Positions 42,975 through 54,310 of a stretch of 64,000 nucleotides of DNA are shown piece by piece (position 1 is the first letter of the stretch; each line of letters starts with the position of its first letter). Where the stretch lies: assembly GCA_039566865.1 (NCBI GenBank), contig CM076944.1:14592501-14656500 (forward strand). The letters are read 5' to 3'. The translations under genes were made by a program, and so were the position numbers. Under the pieces are notes generated by a model, which was not told the DNA's origin, did not search any database, and saw only the letters and a program-made list of their open reading frames with translations. The stretch is from Aurelia coerulea. Taxonomy: Eukaryota; Cnidaria; Scyphozoa; Semaeostomeae; Ulmaridae.

Positions 42975-44617
42975 AGAAATTGCTTTGTCCTACATTAAAC
43001 TTAAATGTGATTCATTAAGCTTTTAAATTTATGAAAGTAGGCGCAAAACAAAGATATTTAACTTGTTATCTGTTGCTGCATCCTCTGAAGGATGTAAGAC
43101 GACAAGCTGAAGTGTGGTTTTACAGTAATTCCTATGCATTTTGCAGCAAATTTCAAATTCCAAAATGAAAAAATGCTCGTTTCAGGTTGAAATTTCCCTT
43201 GAAGACCTTTACTTTGACATATCTAGGCGTCAGGGCAGTATCATTCTATTACTCATTTAAAAAAAAGCAACTTACAAAGTCAAAGAAAGGTCACCTGACA
43301 TAGATGGTATCTCTGGTACAATTTGCAATCAATGTACCAAAACAGGAGGCGTATATCATTCAAATTATGGGCAGGTTTCCAAGAAATGTCACTGTTTAAA
43401 ACGACAGTTGCACAGTTCTAACTGCAATAAAACTTTGCGGAGCGCCCAGCAGCTCAGAGCATCTGTCAGGCGAAGAAGATTACTTTACAATCATTTTCAG
43501 AGATTATGGCGCAAAAGAGAGTCTAAAATTAGAAAATGCTGTTCTTTTGTACCTCATCTTTTTGTTATTCGAACTGCATTTGAATCAAATTGATATTTCA
43601 CAGCAAAGGAAGCTCTTTCTTCCACATCTATCGTATCTTATATAAATTACTTTAGGGGTGGTCTCATGAGATTAAACTTTCACAGTTTAAAGCATAATTT
43701 CACAGATACTCATACTGATACCAAATGATATGCACGTATACAACAATTGCAAGATTAGCAAGAACTAGATTCCCTTCATGCTTCTCTGAAATCATAATGG
43801 CTTGTTTTATAAGGTGCCCAGCTGTATCATTCCCAACTTCATACAATTTGTTTTCTTGATGCCTGATGTGTATTTACATAAAACCAGTTAAATATTATTG
43901 CATAGCTATATCTGGATCCTAAACTCTTTTTGCACGCTGGACACTTGTCTGTTCCAGCAGGAAATGTATGCAAGATTTCTTTCTGGTCACAGGAAGAAAT
44001 GTTTTTTCATGCCTTGCTAGGCATACAGAAGTGGACAGCAGCTTTAAGTAACAGATACTGTCATGTGACAGTGGTTACGTCGAATCGTCAGATAAGATAG
44101 AAACCAATAGATTCATTTTACGGGGATGCATGAAACGGACTTTTTACCATACCAACTTCTTGTACGATTCCCTACTGCATTCATCAGCCACAAAATTACA
44201 CAGCTGTTGCTGTACTAAATATAAGGATTTTGACAATTGTGGCCGGAAAATCTGGTTCCGCCCGGATGCTGAAAACCCTGATCCCGCACTTTACATGAAA
44301 CAACGGTACCTATGGTTACTGGAAAATACCATACATCGTTCTTCGTTCAATAGAAAACTAATGTCTGGCTTTAAATGTCATGCACCCTCTGATGTATGAC
44401 GTTGCTTCACAATGGCGACTTCTCGCATAGTTGGAAGGCTAATACCAAGCGTACCAACCGTCGTACCATGACAAAATAACTTTGACCACGAGATACAGAA
44501 GGCAGGAGACCCGAAATTTTACGTATTATACCAATGACTGCACTTCGTAAAGTCCATGAGTCAAAAAGGAAGCAAACAGACAAGCAACACAACGTAAAAA
44601 TTCAAGTGTTTGCTTAC
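42975..44617. other. Smad intron sequence, no gene seen
   Basis: AT-rich with scattered short frames. Nothing conserved was recognised. Confidence 0.5.
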
Positions 44618-44704
44618 CGGGTGGAACTGCCTCAGTATCCATTGAATTTGGGTCTGGCCGTGGACTGCCACCATCTTCAGACATGTAGGCAGGTGGAGGA
44701 GTTT
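44618..44704 (-). CDS. Smad1/5: Smad1/5 linker exon with PPPAY motif
   Basis: An 87-bp exon on the minus strand between TTCTCTTTGCAG and CCCG|GTAAGCA. It is 2 + 84 + 1 bases, phase 1 at both ends. The product is ETPPPAYMSEDGG then SPRPDPNSMDTEAVPP. The PPxY sequence in Smad linkers binds WW domains of Smurf ubiquitin ligases and YAP. The SPR site resembles proline-directed phosphorylation sites of Smad linkers. The phase matches both neighbouring exons, which supports direct splicing to 20856-21478 across a 23.1-kb intron. Confidence 0.92.
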
Positions 44705-45202
44705 CTGCAAAGAGAACAAATCATGCTTGGCACAAGAGTGTTATTATCTAATCTAACAATGCCTTTACACTGAAATTTAAAGTTTGTAGCTGGAACTTCT
44801 TGGCAATTCCGCCCGTTTCAAGTATGAATAAATAAAGGATCTCGTGGTTTGCTTATTTCAAAAACATTTTAACCGATATTTTGTCTTATCTTCGCCCAGC
44901 ATCTGAATACCAGAAAGAAAAGAAACTAATTTCTAAATTTTTCTACTGAATGATTAGACTTACGACGTGATTCCTTGTATTCGTTCAACATTTTTGATCT
45001 GATATTTTATTTTTTTCTCTCATATAAGGACTCACTTCCAATCAGATTCTAAACAGGGACTAAATAATATTGAAGTCGAATGCCTCGTTCTGCATTCTTT
45101 TCAAATCGAATGCCTCGAAATCAAAATCCTATCGCAAACCGGGGGTAAAAGCCAAAGCCAAAAGCAAAAAGCTGGTTGGCAACTTTCAAATCGAGGCAGA
45201 AA
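44705..45202. other. Smad intron sequence, no gene seen
   Basis: Nothing conserved. The word TCGAATGCCTCG occurs twice near 45075-45117, just before a candidate small gene. Confidence 0.45.
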
Positions 45203-45625
45203 ATGGCGGATGATGCCAGCTTTCGAAGCAAGTTTCAATTCAGCCAGATAAACAAAATAAACACTTGTCCAGGACCACAGATAGACGCATTTGGCAAGGC
45301 AGACATTAAACAATGATCCAGCTTGGAGACTGATTGAATTTGTACAGCGGACAGCCATATTTTCTGAGGTAATGTTGTTGAATTTTTATGTTTCAATCTG
45401 CGTTTCTGCTGATCGTTCTTTTCGCACTTTTAAGGCACTATTTCAAACCAGTGAAAAACACGATTCCAGAAGATGCTTTGATTGACTATGCTTTGATCTT
45501 AGCAAGTCATTCTTATTTATTTGTCTTCTTTTCTGCAGGGCGAAAAGACGATGATGAACCTCCAATCCCAGCCCTACCACATTTTGAGACCAACCATTGC
45601 AACCACTTTGCAACCGGGCAACTGA
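45203..45625 (+). pseudogene. Possible small two-exon gene inside the Smad intron, frame broken
   Basis: An ATG in a good context (AAAATGG, 45203) opens MADDASFRSKFQFSQINKIN and stops after 37 codons at 45314. A different frame then stays open as NNDPAWRLIEFVQRTAIFSE up to a donor-like GAG|GTAATG at 45368. A strong acceptor (TTCTTTTCTGCAG, 45538) is followed in matching phase by GEKTMMNLQSQPYHILRPTI and a stop at 45625. A one-base shift would join all parts. Either this is a frameshifted gene, a sequencing error, or chance. The protein is not recognised. The minus-strand frame at 45101-45358 is its shadow. Confidence 0.28.
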
Positions 45626-46015
45626 GAAAGAGTTGAGTGCAGGAGCTATCAACCATCTTCAGTGTTGTGTAAGGATGTTGTAACTAGTTAAGTCAAAGTA
45701 ATGGTTTCAAAGGTTGCTGGTTTGGCTGGCAGATGTCTTTTTTAAATTTTAAAAGATTATGGATTCTGGATCCGTTGTGACTCTGGATTGAAGCAAATCT
45801 CTTGACAAAAACTTGTTGTCCAAGAGGAAATCAATACCAATAAAAACTGGCGCAGGCCAAGATCAAGATATAATCTGTTGTTGATAACTTTGACATGGGC
45901 TGTATAATTGTGTAGCTAAAAATGATGAGGGGTGTGTCTGCATCTTTAGCGTACCTTTGCAATTGGATTTTGATTTGCTTCCAATACACATATTTTTGTA
46001 AGAAACTAAGAATTT
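45626..46015. other. Smad intron sequence, no gene seen
   Basis: No feature recognised. Confidence 0.45.
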
Positions 46016-46950
46016 GGGCCAGTACTGAAAGTTTCTTAAAATTATCAGATTTTGAGTACTCAGAGTTTCTATGAGTTACTTAGAGGTTCCATAACAATCT
46101 TCATGTTCACTGATTGCGCCCTTGTGAACATTTCAAAACAAGGTTTTTTAAGCCTGTCCAATATTTAGACATTACACATAAGTACCTTACGAGTAATATG
46201 ATACAGTAAACAAATGAAGTAAAATAAAAGTATGTCAAGGATTTCCTTTATCAAAGTAAAAAGCTTCTTAACTTATATTTTCCCAGTATGGACAGTTTCT
46301 TATGAAAGAAATATGTGTGATAGATGTAATTGATAGTTGTTGTTGATAACCAATGCATCACTATACTGAGTTATTGCAGAGTATTTAATTGTTTGTAAGC
46401 CTTCATGACTGCACCCAAAAGCATTAGCTTTATTTCTTTATGCCAGACTTTTTCATTAGTATTGCATTTCCTCTGGTTGCATTATTATTGTATCTTTTGT
46501 TAGAACCTGTTATACATAATCTGTTTATAAGAAACTAAAAATCTGAGGCTGTGCCTGTCCCTGATAAACATTTCAAAACAAAGTTTTTTGAAGCCTTTTC
46601 AATGTTTCGACATTCAGGGACTTTTGGAAGCACCTCAAACTGTAGCGGGGGGGGGGACATGACACTTTAGGGCACTTTTTTCATGAAGCTAAAGGGGCAA
46701 TTCCTGAAAATGAAAAGGAGGGCGCTTTGTTTATTGTAAAATTTTGGGGGGGGCACGTGCCCCCAGCTCCTATGCCTCTGTAGACATTACTCAAGCACCT
46801 TCTGAGTAATATGATACAAGAGAAAGTCAAAATAAAGTAAGACTACTGTCTACCAAGGTTTTACATTATTGAAATGTATATTAGTTTCTTATATCACAAG
46901 AAACTATTTATTAGTTACTGTATATCTGCCCAATACTGGAGTTTCTTAAT
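46016..46950 (+). repeat. Local direct duplication with a G-rich insertion
   Basis: Blocks CATTTCAAAACAAGGTTTTT, GAGTAATATGATACA and GAAAGTTTCTTA-like words occur twice in the same order (about 46100-46270 and 46560-46890). The second copy is split by about 165 bases (about 46620-46785) rich in G runs. Confidence 0.6.
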
Positions 46951-48060
46951 TTTGGGCAATCCATGATGATGAGTTTCTTTTGAGGAATATGTGCAGGCAA
47001 CACCTCATAACTCGTGAAAATTCTTTCTTCTTAAAGGATCTTTCTTCAAAATTTTGCTCATGCTCTAATTCATAAGATAACTGTCACAAAACAAGCAAAG
47101 TTTTTCTTGTCGCTAATGGCAAGCATGATATTGGAGATGCATTCTAAGCCAAAGTAAAGGATGTTTCTTCAAAAATAGTCCTCGTGGTATTGGAAGATGC
47201 ATTCTAAGCCTAAGTATACAGCGTGGTCCCAAAAATTTTCCTAACGCCTTGCCTCCAGACCCTCATTTAATTTGCCCCATGTTGCAACAAATTTTCTTGT
47301 GGGCTTCGTCCCCAGACCGTCACATTTACATTAGTCATTCAGATGTCTGAATCTAGCCTTGGGGCAGGTCAGGGTGTCAAAGAGTAAGGCTAAGAAAGTT
47401 GGAAGATTGCCAATCTCGTCAGAAACTTGACGACTATGCTTGATATAAGGGGGTGCCATTTCGCTGCCGGCCCCACCCGACGAAAAAAGCCAGGCCGCCA
47501 CTGTAAATCTCAAGAAACATATCTATAGCAGTGTTGGGACAACAGTGGCAATTCATACGTTTAAAAGATGAGAAACAAATTAAGAAACTTTTTAGTACTA
47601 AGATGCGAAAATTGGTTTGTTGAATTATGAAACGTTTAGTACTATGGCCAGATCCAAGTTTCTTATAAAGAAAAAACGTATAAAATGTTAGTTGTAGTTT
47701 ATTTACGTTCTTATTCAATCCATTGCATGTTACATACAGTTCCATTTGGAAACCATAAAACTGGGTATGTTTTTCTCCAAATCCTTAAAAGTGGGTATGA
47801 AAAAAGGATGTGAATTGATGAGGGTGGGTATGGCGCTACAATTTGGGCGGCACACCCCCGTCATCTTTTGGTCCAAGTTACCCCCCCCCCCCCCCCCCCC
47901 CGGGCAATGACCCTTCGCATCTGAAAAAGATAGCAATTGATTTCTTTGTTGGATTTGTTGTGGATTGCAAAGAATTCTAGTAAATTTCTTGATGCCATCT
48001 TTGATGCAATTGCTCACTGTGTCAATAAATGGTTCCCTCATAAATGGCGGAAACAGAACC
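46951..48060. other. Smad intron sequence with a long poly-C tract
   Basis: Contains a small direct repeat with GATGCATTCTAAGCC (about 47135-47215) and a run of about 20 C at 47881-47900. No gene was recognised. Confidence 0.5.
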
Positions 48061-48296
48061 TGTGATATTTTATTTCAGCAACATTTTTAACTGGCACACC
48101 TTTTGTCTGCTAAATTGCGTTTATCAATCTGCGAAATAAGCGAAATTACGTCATCATTTATGATGTCATTTCGCTCACTTCGCCTTCGACCTGAACGAGG
48201 CTGTTTTCCCGCAAAACTCTTAAGTTTTTCCGACGTCACAATCGATCCTCCAAACCGAGGCTAGCCTTATCGCGTACTCTTACAACATTTCACAAA
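48061..48296 (+). promoter_or_regulatory. Possible promoter of a plus-strand gene
   Basis: Richer in CpG than its surroundings. It contains TTACGTCATC and CGACGTCACA (CRE-like) and TTTCCCGC (E2F-like) within 150 bases of an ATG in good context. The function is inferred from motifs only. Confidence 0.3.
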
Positions 48297-48400
48297 ATGG
48301 CGACGACTTTGGGCCCAATTTACGAAAAATGTCGTACGAATTTGCAACAAAAAGAGATCCCAAAACTTGGAAAGAACTCACAATTGGTGTTCGGCAGTTG
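48297..48400 (+). CDS. Possible first coding exon, MATTLGPIYEKC...
   Basis: ATG in context CAAAATGG opens 34 codons (MATTLGPIYEKCRTNLQQKE and on to LVFGS) that run into a strong donor, AGTTG|GTAAGG, at 48400/48401, phase 2. If not spliced, the frame stops one codon later. The protein is not recognised and no second exon was found, so this may be a nested gene or an alternative transcript start. Confidence 0.3.
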
Positions 48401-48579
48401 GTAAGGTTGCTTTTTAACATTAATTGTAGAAACCCCGGACTTGTCCTTTAAAATGGAAATGCTGAAATAATAATACTATACAAAAAATTATTATATTTGT
48501 CGTCGTTCTTGCCCTCCGATTTATCGTGAGACAGTGTTTTCCACCTTATGTTTCAATTTCAAAGAAATCATCAACTCAC

Positions 48580-48729
48580 CTGGACCTGGTGTTTGCCTTT
48601 GGAAACTTGGTGGGAAACCAGCATTGCCTGGCATTCCAGGGATAGATGACATGTGCTGCATGTGATAAGGCATTGGGCCAGGAGCCCTTGGATACTCACT
48701 TTGCCTTGGTACAAGAACTGGTGGCAGGA
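48580..48729 (-). CDS. Smad1/5: Smad1/5 linker exon, VLPPVLVPR
   Basis: A 150-bp exon on the minus strand between a strong acceptor (TTTTTTCTCTTTATAG) and donor (GGTCCAG|GTGAGTTG). Phase 1 at both ends (2 + 147 + 1). The product begins VLPPVLVPRQSEYP, the conserved sequence just after the MH1 domain of Smad1/5 proteins, then a Met/Pro/Gly-rich linker (MPYHMQHMSSIPGMPGNAGF) and QTPGPG. The exon upstream, ending in the MH1 domain, was not found to the right in this window. Directly left lies a 3.9-kb intron, then the PPPAY exon. Confidence 0.92.
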
Positions 48730-48939
48730 CTATAAAGAGAAAAAAGGACATTCAGATCAATTGCAGCTTGAAATCCTCTCAACAGAATGGGAACATCAAA
48801 CTATGTTACCATGTGACACAAAAAACAACAATAAAAAACATCACATGTTGGCTATACTACTGTATGTCTTACTTATTTGTTTTCAGTAATTTATTTCAAG
48901 CGGGCTGGAATGATTTCTAGCTACTTGAAACTAATTTAA

Positions 48940-49125
48940 GCCCACTATGCATGCCGCATCCAGGCATGGGACCCTTAGATTGACGCCCCTTCCGAAAGAG
49001 GACGAGGTGAATTGCGAGGTCAGGCCTCCAAGAGGTCACCCATCCGGAGTTTGACCTCACTTGACCAAGCTTAACTTCAGTCACTTGCTGGAAGCCGTAT
49101 AAGCCGCTCGGCCACTCATTCAACA
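48940..49125 (-). mobile_element. 5S rRNA-derived SINE-like retroposon
   Basis: On the minus strand GAAGTTAAGCTTGGTC (about 49063-49078) and GGATGGGTGACCTCTTGG (about 49028-49045) match the internal promoter boxes of 5S rRNA in sequence and spacing (about 30 bases). The 5' part TGGCCGAGCGGCTTATACGG also resembles a tRNA box A. The sequence after the boxes is not 5S. This fits a SINE3-type or 5S/tRNA chimeric SINE rather than a 5S gene. Confidence 0.5.
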
Positions 49126-49326
49126 ATATGCTGGGTGAGTCAAAAAACTTAACACATTTGATGGGCTGTCGAATATAAAAGTACACGGCCAATATTCAAA
49201 ACTTCACCATTTTGAAACCAATCAAGATATCAAAACGTTTTCACGGCAGATTTACAGCAAAGTACCCTAAATTCCTTTCAAGGGCTTATGATAATTTGCA
49301 AAGTTTCTGCAAAGTTCTCTTCAATG

Positions 49327-50576
49327 TACTGAGTGAGCCAGAAAAAAGTTCTCATTTTCGAAAATTCGTAGAACATCAAGTACTTCATGGATTTGAATGA
49401 TTCCAATTCTAGTTAAAAGCCAAAAGATCAAAGTATTTCTGTGATTTCTCTCGTCTTCTTACGAGCACTGCAAATATAGGTAAATGCAACTTTACAAAAA
49501 TGTCATGGTTGCTAAATGACTGGAAAAAGGGCCTAAAACACTTGATCAAATCGTTAGTACTCTCCTCGCGCAGAACAATACTCACAGGCGTTTCACCTCT
49601 CTCAAGAGTAATAAGGCATAGATTCTCAAGCAGATACTTAAGATTTTCAATCCCATGGCAATAAATAAGCAGACGATATCTCTCGCCCATGAGAAATTGC
49701 ATTTTCTCTGTTTTTCTCTGTTGTTCTGACCGAGGAGTCCTTTATGATTTGATCAAGTAAACAAGGGCAGATTTTGTAATACAATAGCAACAGTTAAATT
49801 TGATTGACACCTCAATTCAAAGCGATTAGCGACTGCAGACACAGGAAATTCTCTCAACCAGTAATTCAAAATAAACAAAGCCGCAAAAGTTTCCTCGAAA
49901 CTGGTAGGGCAAACTCTCGCCTTGTGCAAGCGAAAGATGGTTTTTAAAAGAAGTTACGTGCTTATAACGAAAGAAGAAGGGTAAATCTGAAGTTCTGTCT
50001 GGCGGATTTTGTTTATTTGATTCAGAAGCCGAGCAGAAGGCGTTGTAATTCTCGCGCATTTAGGGCTTAAATAAAACGATTACAAAACAGCCCCTGAGTC
50101 AAATAAACAAAATCCGCCAGACAGAACTTTAGATTTACCCTTCTTCTTTCGTTCTAAGCACGTAACTTCTCTTAAAAACCACCTTTCACTTGCACAAGGC
50201 GATACTTTGCCCTACTAGTTTCGGGAAAACTTTTGCGGCCTCGTTTGTTTTGAATACTGGTTAAGAGAATTTCCTTTGTCTGCAGTCACTAATCGCTTTG
50301 AATTGTGGTGTCAATCAAACGCAACTGTTGCTATTGTCTTACAAAATCTGCCTTTGTTGATCAAGTATTTTCGGCCTTTTTCAGTCATTTTGCGACCACC
50401 AAGTTTTTCTAAATTTGAATTTTCCAATTTTTCCAGCGGTCGTAAGAAGGCGAGAAAAATCACAAAAATACTTCGATCTTTTGGCTGTCAAGCAAGTATT
50501 GATTCATTCAAATCCACCCAGTACTCTTGATGCTATGAATTTTCAAAAGTGGGAACTTTTTCTGGCACACCCGGTA
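49327..50576. mobile_element. FB3: 1.25-kb foldback element with TA target
   Basis: Almost the whole element is an inverted repeat with its centre near 50070. The left end TACTGAGTGAGCCAGAAAAA pairs with the right end TTTTTCTGGCACACCCGGTA. Arms are about 600 bp, with long well-matched blocks on each side of the centre such as CAAAATCCGCCAGACAGAAC. TA stands at both edges. Two frames of 77 and 97 codons on the minus strand are arm shadows. There is no transposase; the ends suggest a Tc1/mariner-type helper. Confidence 0.85.
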
Positions 50577-51105
50577 CACACATAGAAACTGCAAACTGCA
50601 AGGCAAACAACTATTTTAAGCAATTGAGTCAAATAGGAAAATTTTAGAAAAACTTTGCAAAATATCAACTGGGCTCCCTGATTGATAATTTGCAAGTTTT
50701 TTTTTCAAACAACCAAGAAATTACTAGGAACAAGGGGAGAGCATTGTGTCTCCACATTGAAGAACACTGAAGAACCCGTTGAAGAACACGTCTAATCACC
50801 ACCAAATCTACTCTTTGAAAATTATGCAATCACAACGTGCCCAGGCCCAAAATGTAAAATGGTTCAAAACAACAGGCCAATGCATGCAAGTTACTTTATT
50901 TGCCCCTAAACCAGCTTGCCTTGGTACTGTCTTCATGATAACACGCAGCAAAACTAAGAATGAGACATATTTGATGTCAATTTAGAAAAACTTTGCAAAT
51001 TATCAATTAAGCCCCCTTATGAGACAGTTTGCTATCACCCCATGCTCAGGCCCAAAATGTAAAATGGTTCAAAACAACAGGCAAATGCATGCGAATTACT
51101 TTATT
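50577..51105 (+). repeat. Local direct duplication
   Basis: TTTAGAAAAACTTTGCAAA and the later block CAGGCCCAAAATGTAAAATG occur twice, about 200-340 bases apart. No gene. Confidence 0.6.
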
Positions 51106-51109
51106 TGCA

Positions 51110-51375
51110 TCTGAACAGCAAATTGCCTCTGAAAAGCTATGGCGCTGAAATGTTAGAAAGGAATCTATTAAGTGCTTGTCAACGGTGACTAAACAGTATC
51201 AACATCAACTCTACTATACACGGAGAGAATGAGATCAAAAGTTGCGACCTGCGTGTTGAAGTAGGGGTTGAGATCCTGGCTGACACCGCCACAGCTTCCC
51301 GTGGCAGTGTCCCTCTATCTTCCTCTTCTAATGAGAACAGTACTAATGATATTAACATTGTTGGCCCCCATGAAG
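51110..51375 (+). pseudogene. LINE-2-family fragment: ORF1 end, TGA, ORF2 start
   Basis: KSYGAEMLERNLLSACQR matches the end of LINE-2 ORF1 (NAHGDSLLAKNLLDASHH). TGA at 51186-51188 is followed by CTA. The same frame then stays open for about 60 codons (LNSININ to NIVGPHE), without ATG, up to the foldback insertion. The element resumes at about 54741 with ATDNDSVENEATSL. Confidence 0.7.
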
Positions 51376-52432
51376 GCTGACGGTATTCGACGAAAAAACG
51401 AAATGGCAAAATAACGAAATAACGAAAAAATGGCCTAACAGAAACATTATGATTCTGAAACAGCGAAGATCACCAAAATATCGTAATGCTGAGCATTGGA
51501 AAACTTGTTTATTTTTTATAGGAATCCAGGAATCCAAAGGGTATAGACAAAGACATAGTTCATAACATTGTTTGCAGAATATTCATGAAGTTCTCTGATC
51601 GATTCTCAGGGGAAAATCACTTCCTTAAATCTCCTGCAAATGAAAACACCTGCAGGTAGCGAGGGGTATCACTCATCTGTAAAATTTCGAACACCTTTGC
51701 AAAAATCGTTTTGTTTTCAAGAAAAATCAGTAAAAAATCTCTAAAAATCAAATTGTTTTAAAAATCTGGTACGCTATTTAGAAGAGTGATACACCCCTCG
51801 GCAGGGAGCGTTCGATTCTAAGAAATTGATTCTAGTGAAGGCCTACACGGGCAGATAAAATTGGGAGGGGGCTGCCAGATAAAAAAGATCCAAAGATGTT
51901 TACGCCAATTATGGCCGATTTTTCTGCAAACTTTTCCAATGTCAGGAGGCTGTTGCCCCTCCCCCTTTAAACTCTTCGAATTGTTTAGACTGGAAAGGAG
52001 TTGCGAGTTTTTATCATGATTTCTAGCACGGTTTTTCTTCGCTTTCGAAAATTCGAGCCTAAGGGAAGCCATTTTTCTTAAGAAGAGAAATGACTGTGTT
52101 GCAAAGAAAATTCAGATTTCATTTCAGGCAATGAATTTGAAGCAATTCCGACTCCGTTACACTAAATTTGTTTATAAGGAACAGCTTGTAAGAAAACATT
52201 AACTCCATTTTTCGAAACGTAAGAAACCACACTCTAGTTGAATTAAAAAATCTAAGAAATTGTTTGCACTCAAAAATGTTTTGACAATGTACAGTAATAG
52301 CAACTTTTCTAACATTGTTTTGAGTGCACATTATGTTACTGCATTACTTGTTTGACAAAAAACTTTATACTCCCAGCATTAAAAGTTCTTTCCAGTCCAA
52401 ACACTTCAAAACCTTTTGAAGTGTTAATTAAT

Positions 52433-54310
52433 TTTTTATTTATTTATCAATTTAATAAAAGTTGGTTCATCATCAGCTCTAGTTCTACATTACATTATTA
52501 CAATGATGTGAACTAATTTATACCAACTATTTACAAGAAAAATAAACCTATAATACAATGTAATGCAACTTACTAATAATCATTATCTACAAATTTTACA
52601 CTGGCATTTGTCTCCACTCCAATTTTTTAAGTTTCTCTTAAATATAGCAGCTGATGAAGCGCTCTTTATTAAATCAGGCATGCTGTTCCATAAGAGGCTG
52701 CCTCGAAACTTAATAGAATCAATGCCAAACATAATACTTTTCGTTGCAGGGATTTGTAATAAATCTTTCGTCCTTAGGTCATATTTGGTGTCCTTTCTAA
52801 CAAAACACTCCTGCATGAAGGACGGATTAGTACAGTTAAGTGTTTTGTATATCTCAATCATAAGCACACGAAGGTTTTGGATGTGAATAGTTGTTTCATT
52901 GTTCTTTGCCAGCAAAAATTCAAATGTGGATTCATGATCGTCAAGTAGCACCCGCAGAGCTCTTTTGTGTACTCTATCTATGTTGTGACTTGACGTTTTT
53001 CCGCAAAAAAGCCAAATCAATGGGCAGTACTTGAAAGTTGATGCAATAAAAGATTGGTACAATAATTTTGCTTTTTGGAGATTTAGATAGTTAGCCACTC
53101 TAGCAAATGCACTCACTTTTCGGCTGGCTTTCAGACATAGAGCTTTGACGTGGCTGTTGAAGTTCAGTTTTGAGTCAATTGTGACACCAAGTAGTTTCAC
53201 CACTTTGGAGGTGGTTATAAGTTCTCCATTGATTTCCAAGGATAAATTTTGGTGCTTTTTGAGACCTAGAAACATTACCTGAAATTTTGTTGGATTTGCC
53301 ACCATAAAATTTGAGTCAAACCATTTTAGTGTATTATAGATATCAATTTCTAGTTTGGCAATCATTGATTCAACGTCATGAGATAATGCATAAATTGTAT
53401 TATCGTCAGCAAAATTACAGATCTCAGAAGCCTCTATTGCGTAGAAGATGTCATTGATGAAAATATTGAATAGCAAAGGACCTAATACGGATCCTTGCGG
53501 GACACCCGATTTAACATTGAGCCAGCTGCTATATGTTGATTTTATTTTTACGCGCTGTCTTCTTTATGTTAAGTAACTATATATCATTTGAAGGCTAGAT
53601 AGGCCAAAGCCATATGCATGAAGTTTCGCTACGAGGAGATCATAAGGGAGACAGTCATATGCCTTTGACAAGTCTGTTAGTACCATTCCTATTACGCCTT
53701 TGTCGTCTAAGCATGTTTTGCATCTTTCCACTAGCCTTAAGGTAGCATGCTGTGTACTATACCCTTCCCTCAAACCACACAATAGGTTTGACAACATTGG
53801 CTTGATGAAAGGCAGCATTTGAGAATACATTAACCTTTCAAATATTTTTGATAGTGTTGACAGGACACTGATTGGTCGAAAATTTTTCTTGCAAGTCGAA
53901 TCATCTGCTTTGAAGGCTGGTGTCACATCAGACTTTTTTAGGTTACTGGGAAAGGTATTAATTGCAAGTGATTTATTCACATGTCGTGTAATCTCCTCGT
54001 AGCAAACTCCTGACGCACATTTAAGCATACTTGCCGGCACTGGTCCACTGCTCTTTTTCCCAGTATTCAATGCATTTATTTCATTTAATACAGCAAGTGA
54101 ATCTACATGGGTGAATTCAAAGGTTTCGCGAGAGGTAGTGTGCTCTCTTATGCGTAGAATACTGGGATGCTGAGCGTATTTACTGATGGCATTTAGTACT
54201 AGTTCTTCAGAAGTGTTAATGTTAATAAACGTATCTTGCGCTACGATGTTAAGCGTGTCAGTTATATTAATAAAGTACTCGTTGAAGCACTCACTTATAC
54301 GCAAACTGTT
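52433..54310 (-). mobile_element. LINE-4: 5'-truncated LINE-2-type element
   Basis: Reverse transcriptase and 3' UTR on the minus strand, ending in a TAAATAAATAAA-type tail near 52433-52450. The endonuclease is missing. The 5' end stops close to a run of 14 G (about 54323). Confidence 0.83.
52583..54304 (-). pseudogene. LINE-4 reverse transcriptase with one in-frame stop
   Basis: The frame from 54304 contains NFRPISVLSTLSKIFERLMY, LCGLREGYSTQHATLRLVE and LTDLSKAYDCLPYDLL. A single TAA at about 53561-53563 follows SYLT, where related elements have Lys or Glu. The same frame then continues through RRQRVKIKS, GVPQGSVLGPLLFNIF, the catalytic FADD (CNFADDNTIY) and the tail WSGDKCQCKICR. So only one substitution breaks this half. 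The endonuclease region is absent. Confidence 0.85.

Noticed and set aside
48940..49125. Functional 5S rRNA gene
   Set aside because: Only the internal promoter part matches. The 5' and 3' thirds do not form the 5S terminal stem.
53540..53575. Frameshift in the LINE-4 reverse transcriptase
   Set aside because: Reading through shows the same frame on both sides. The break is one TAA codon, not an indel.
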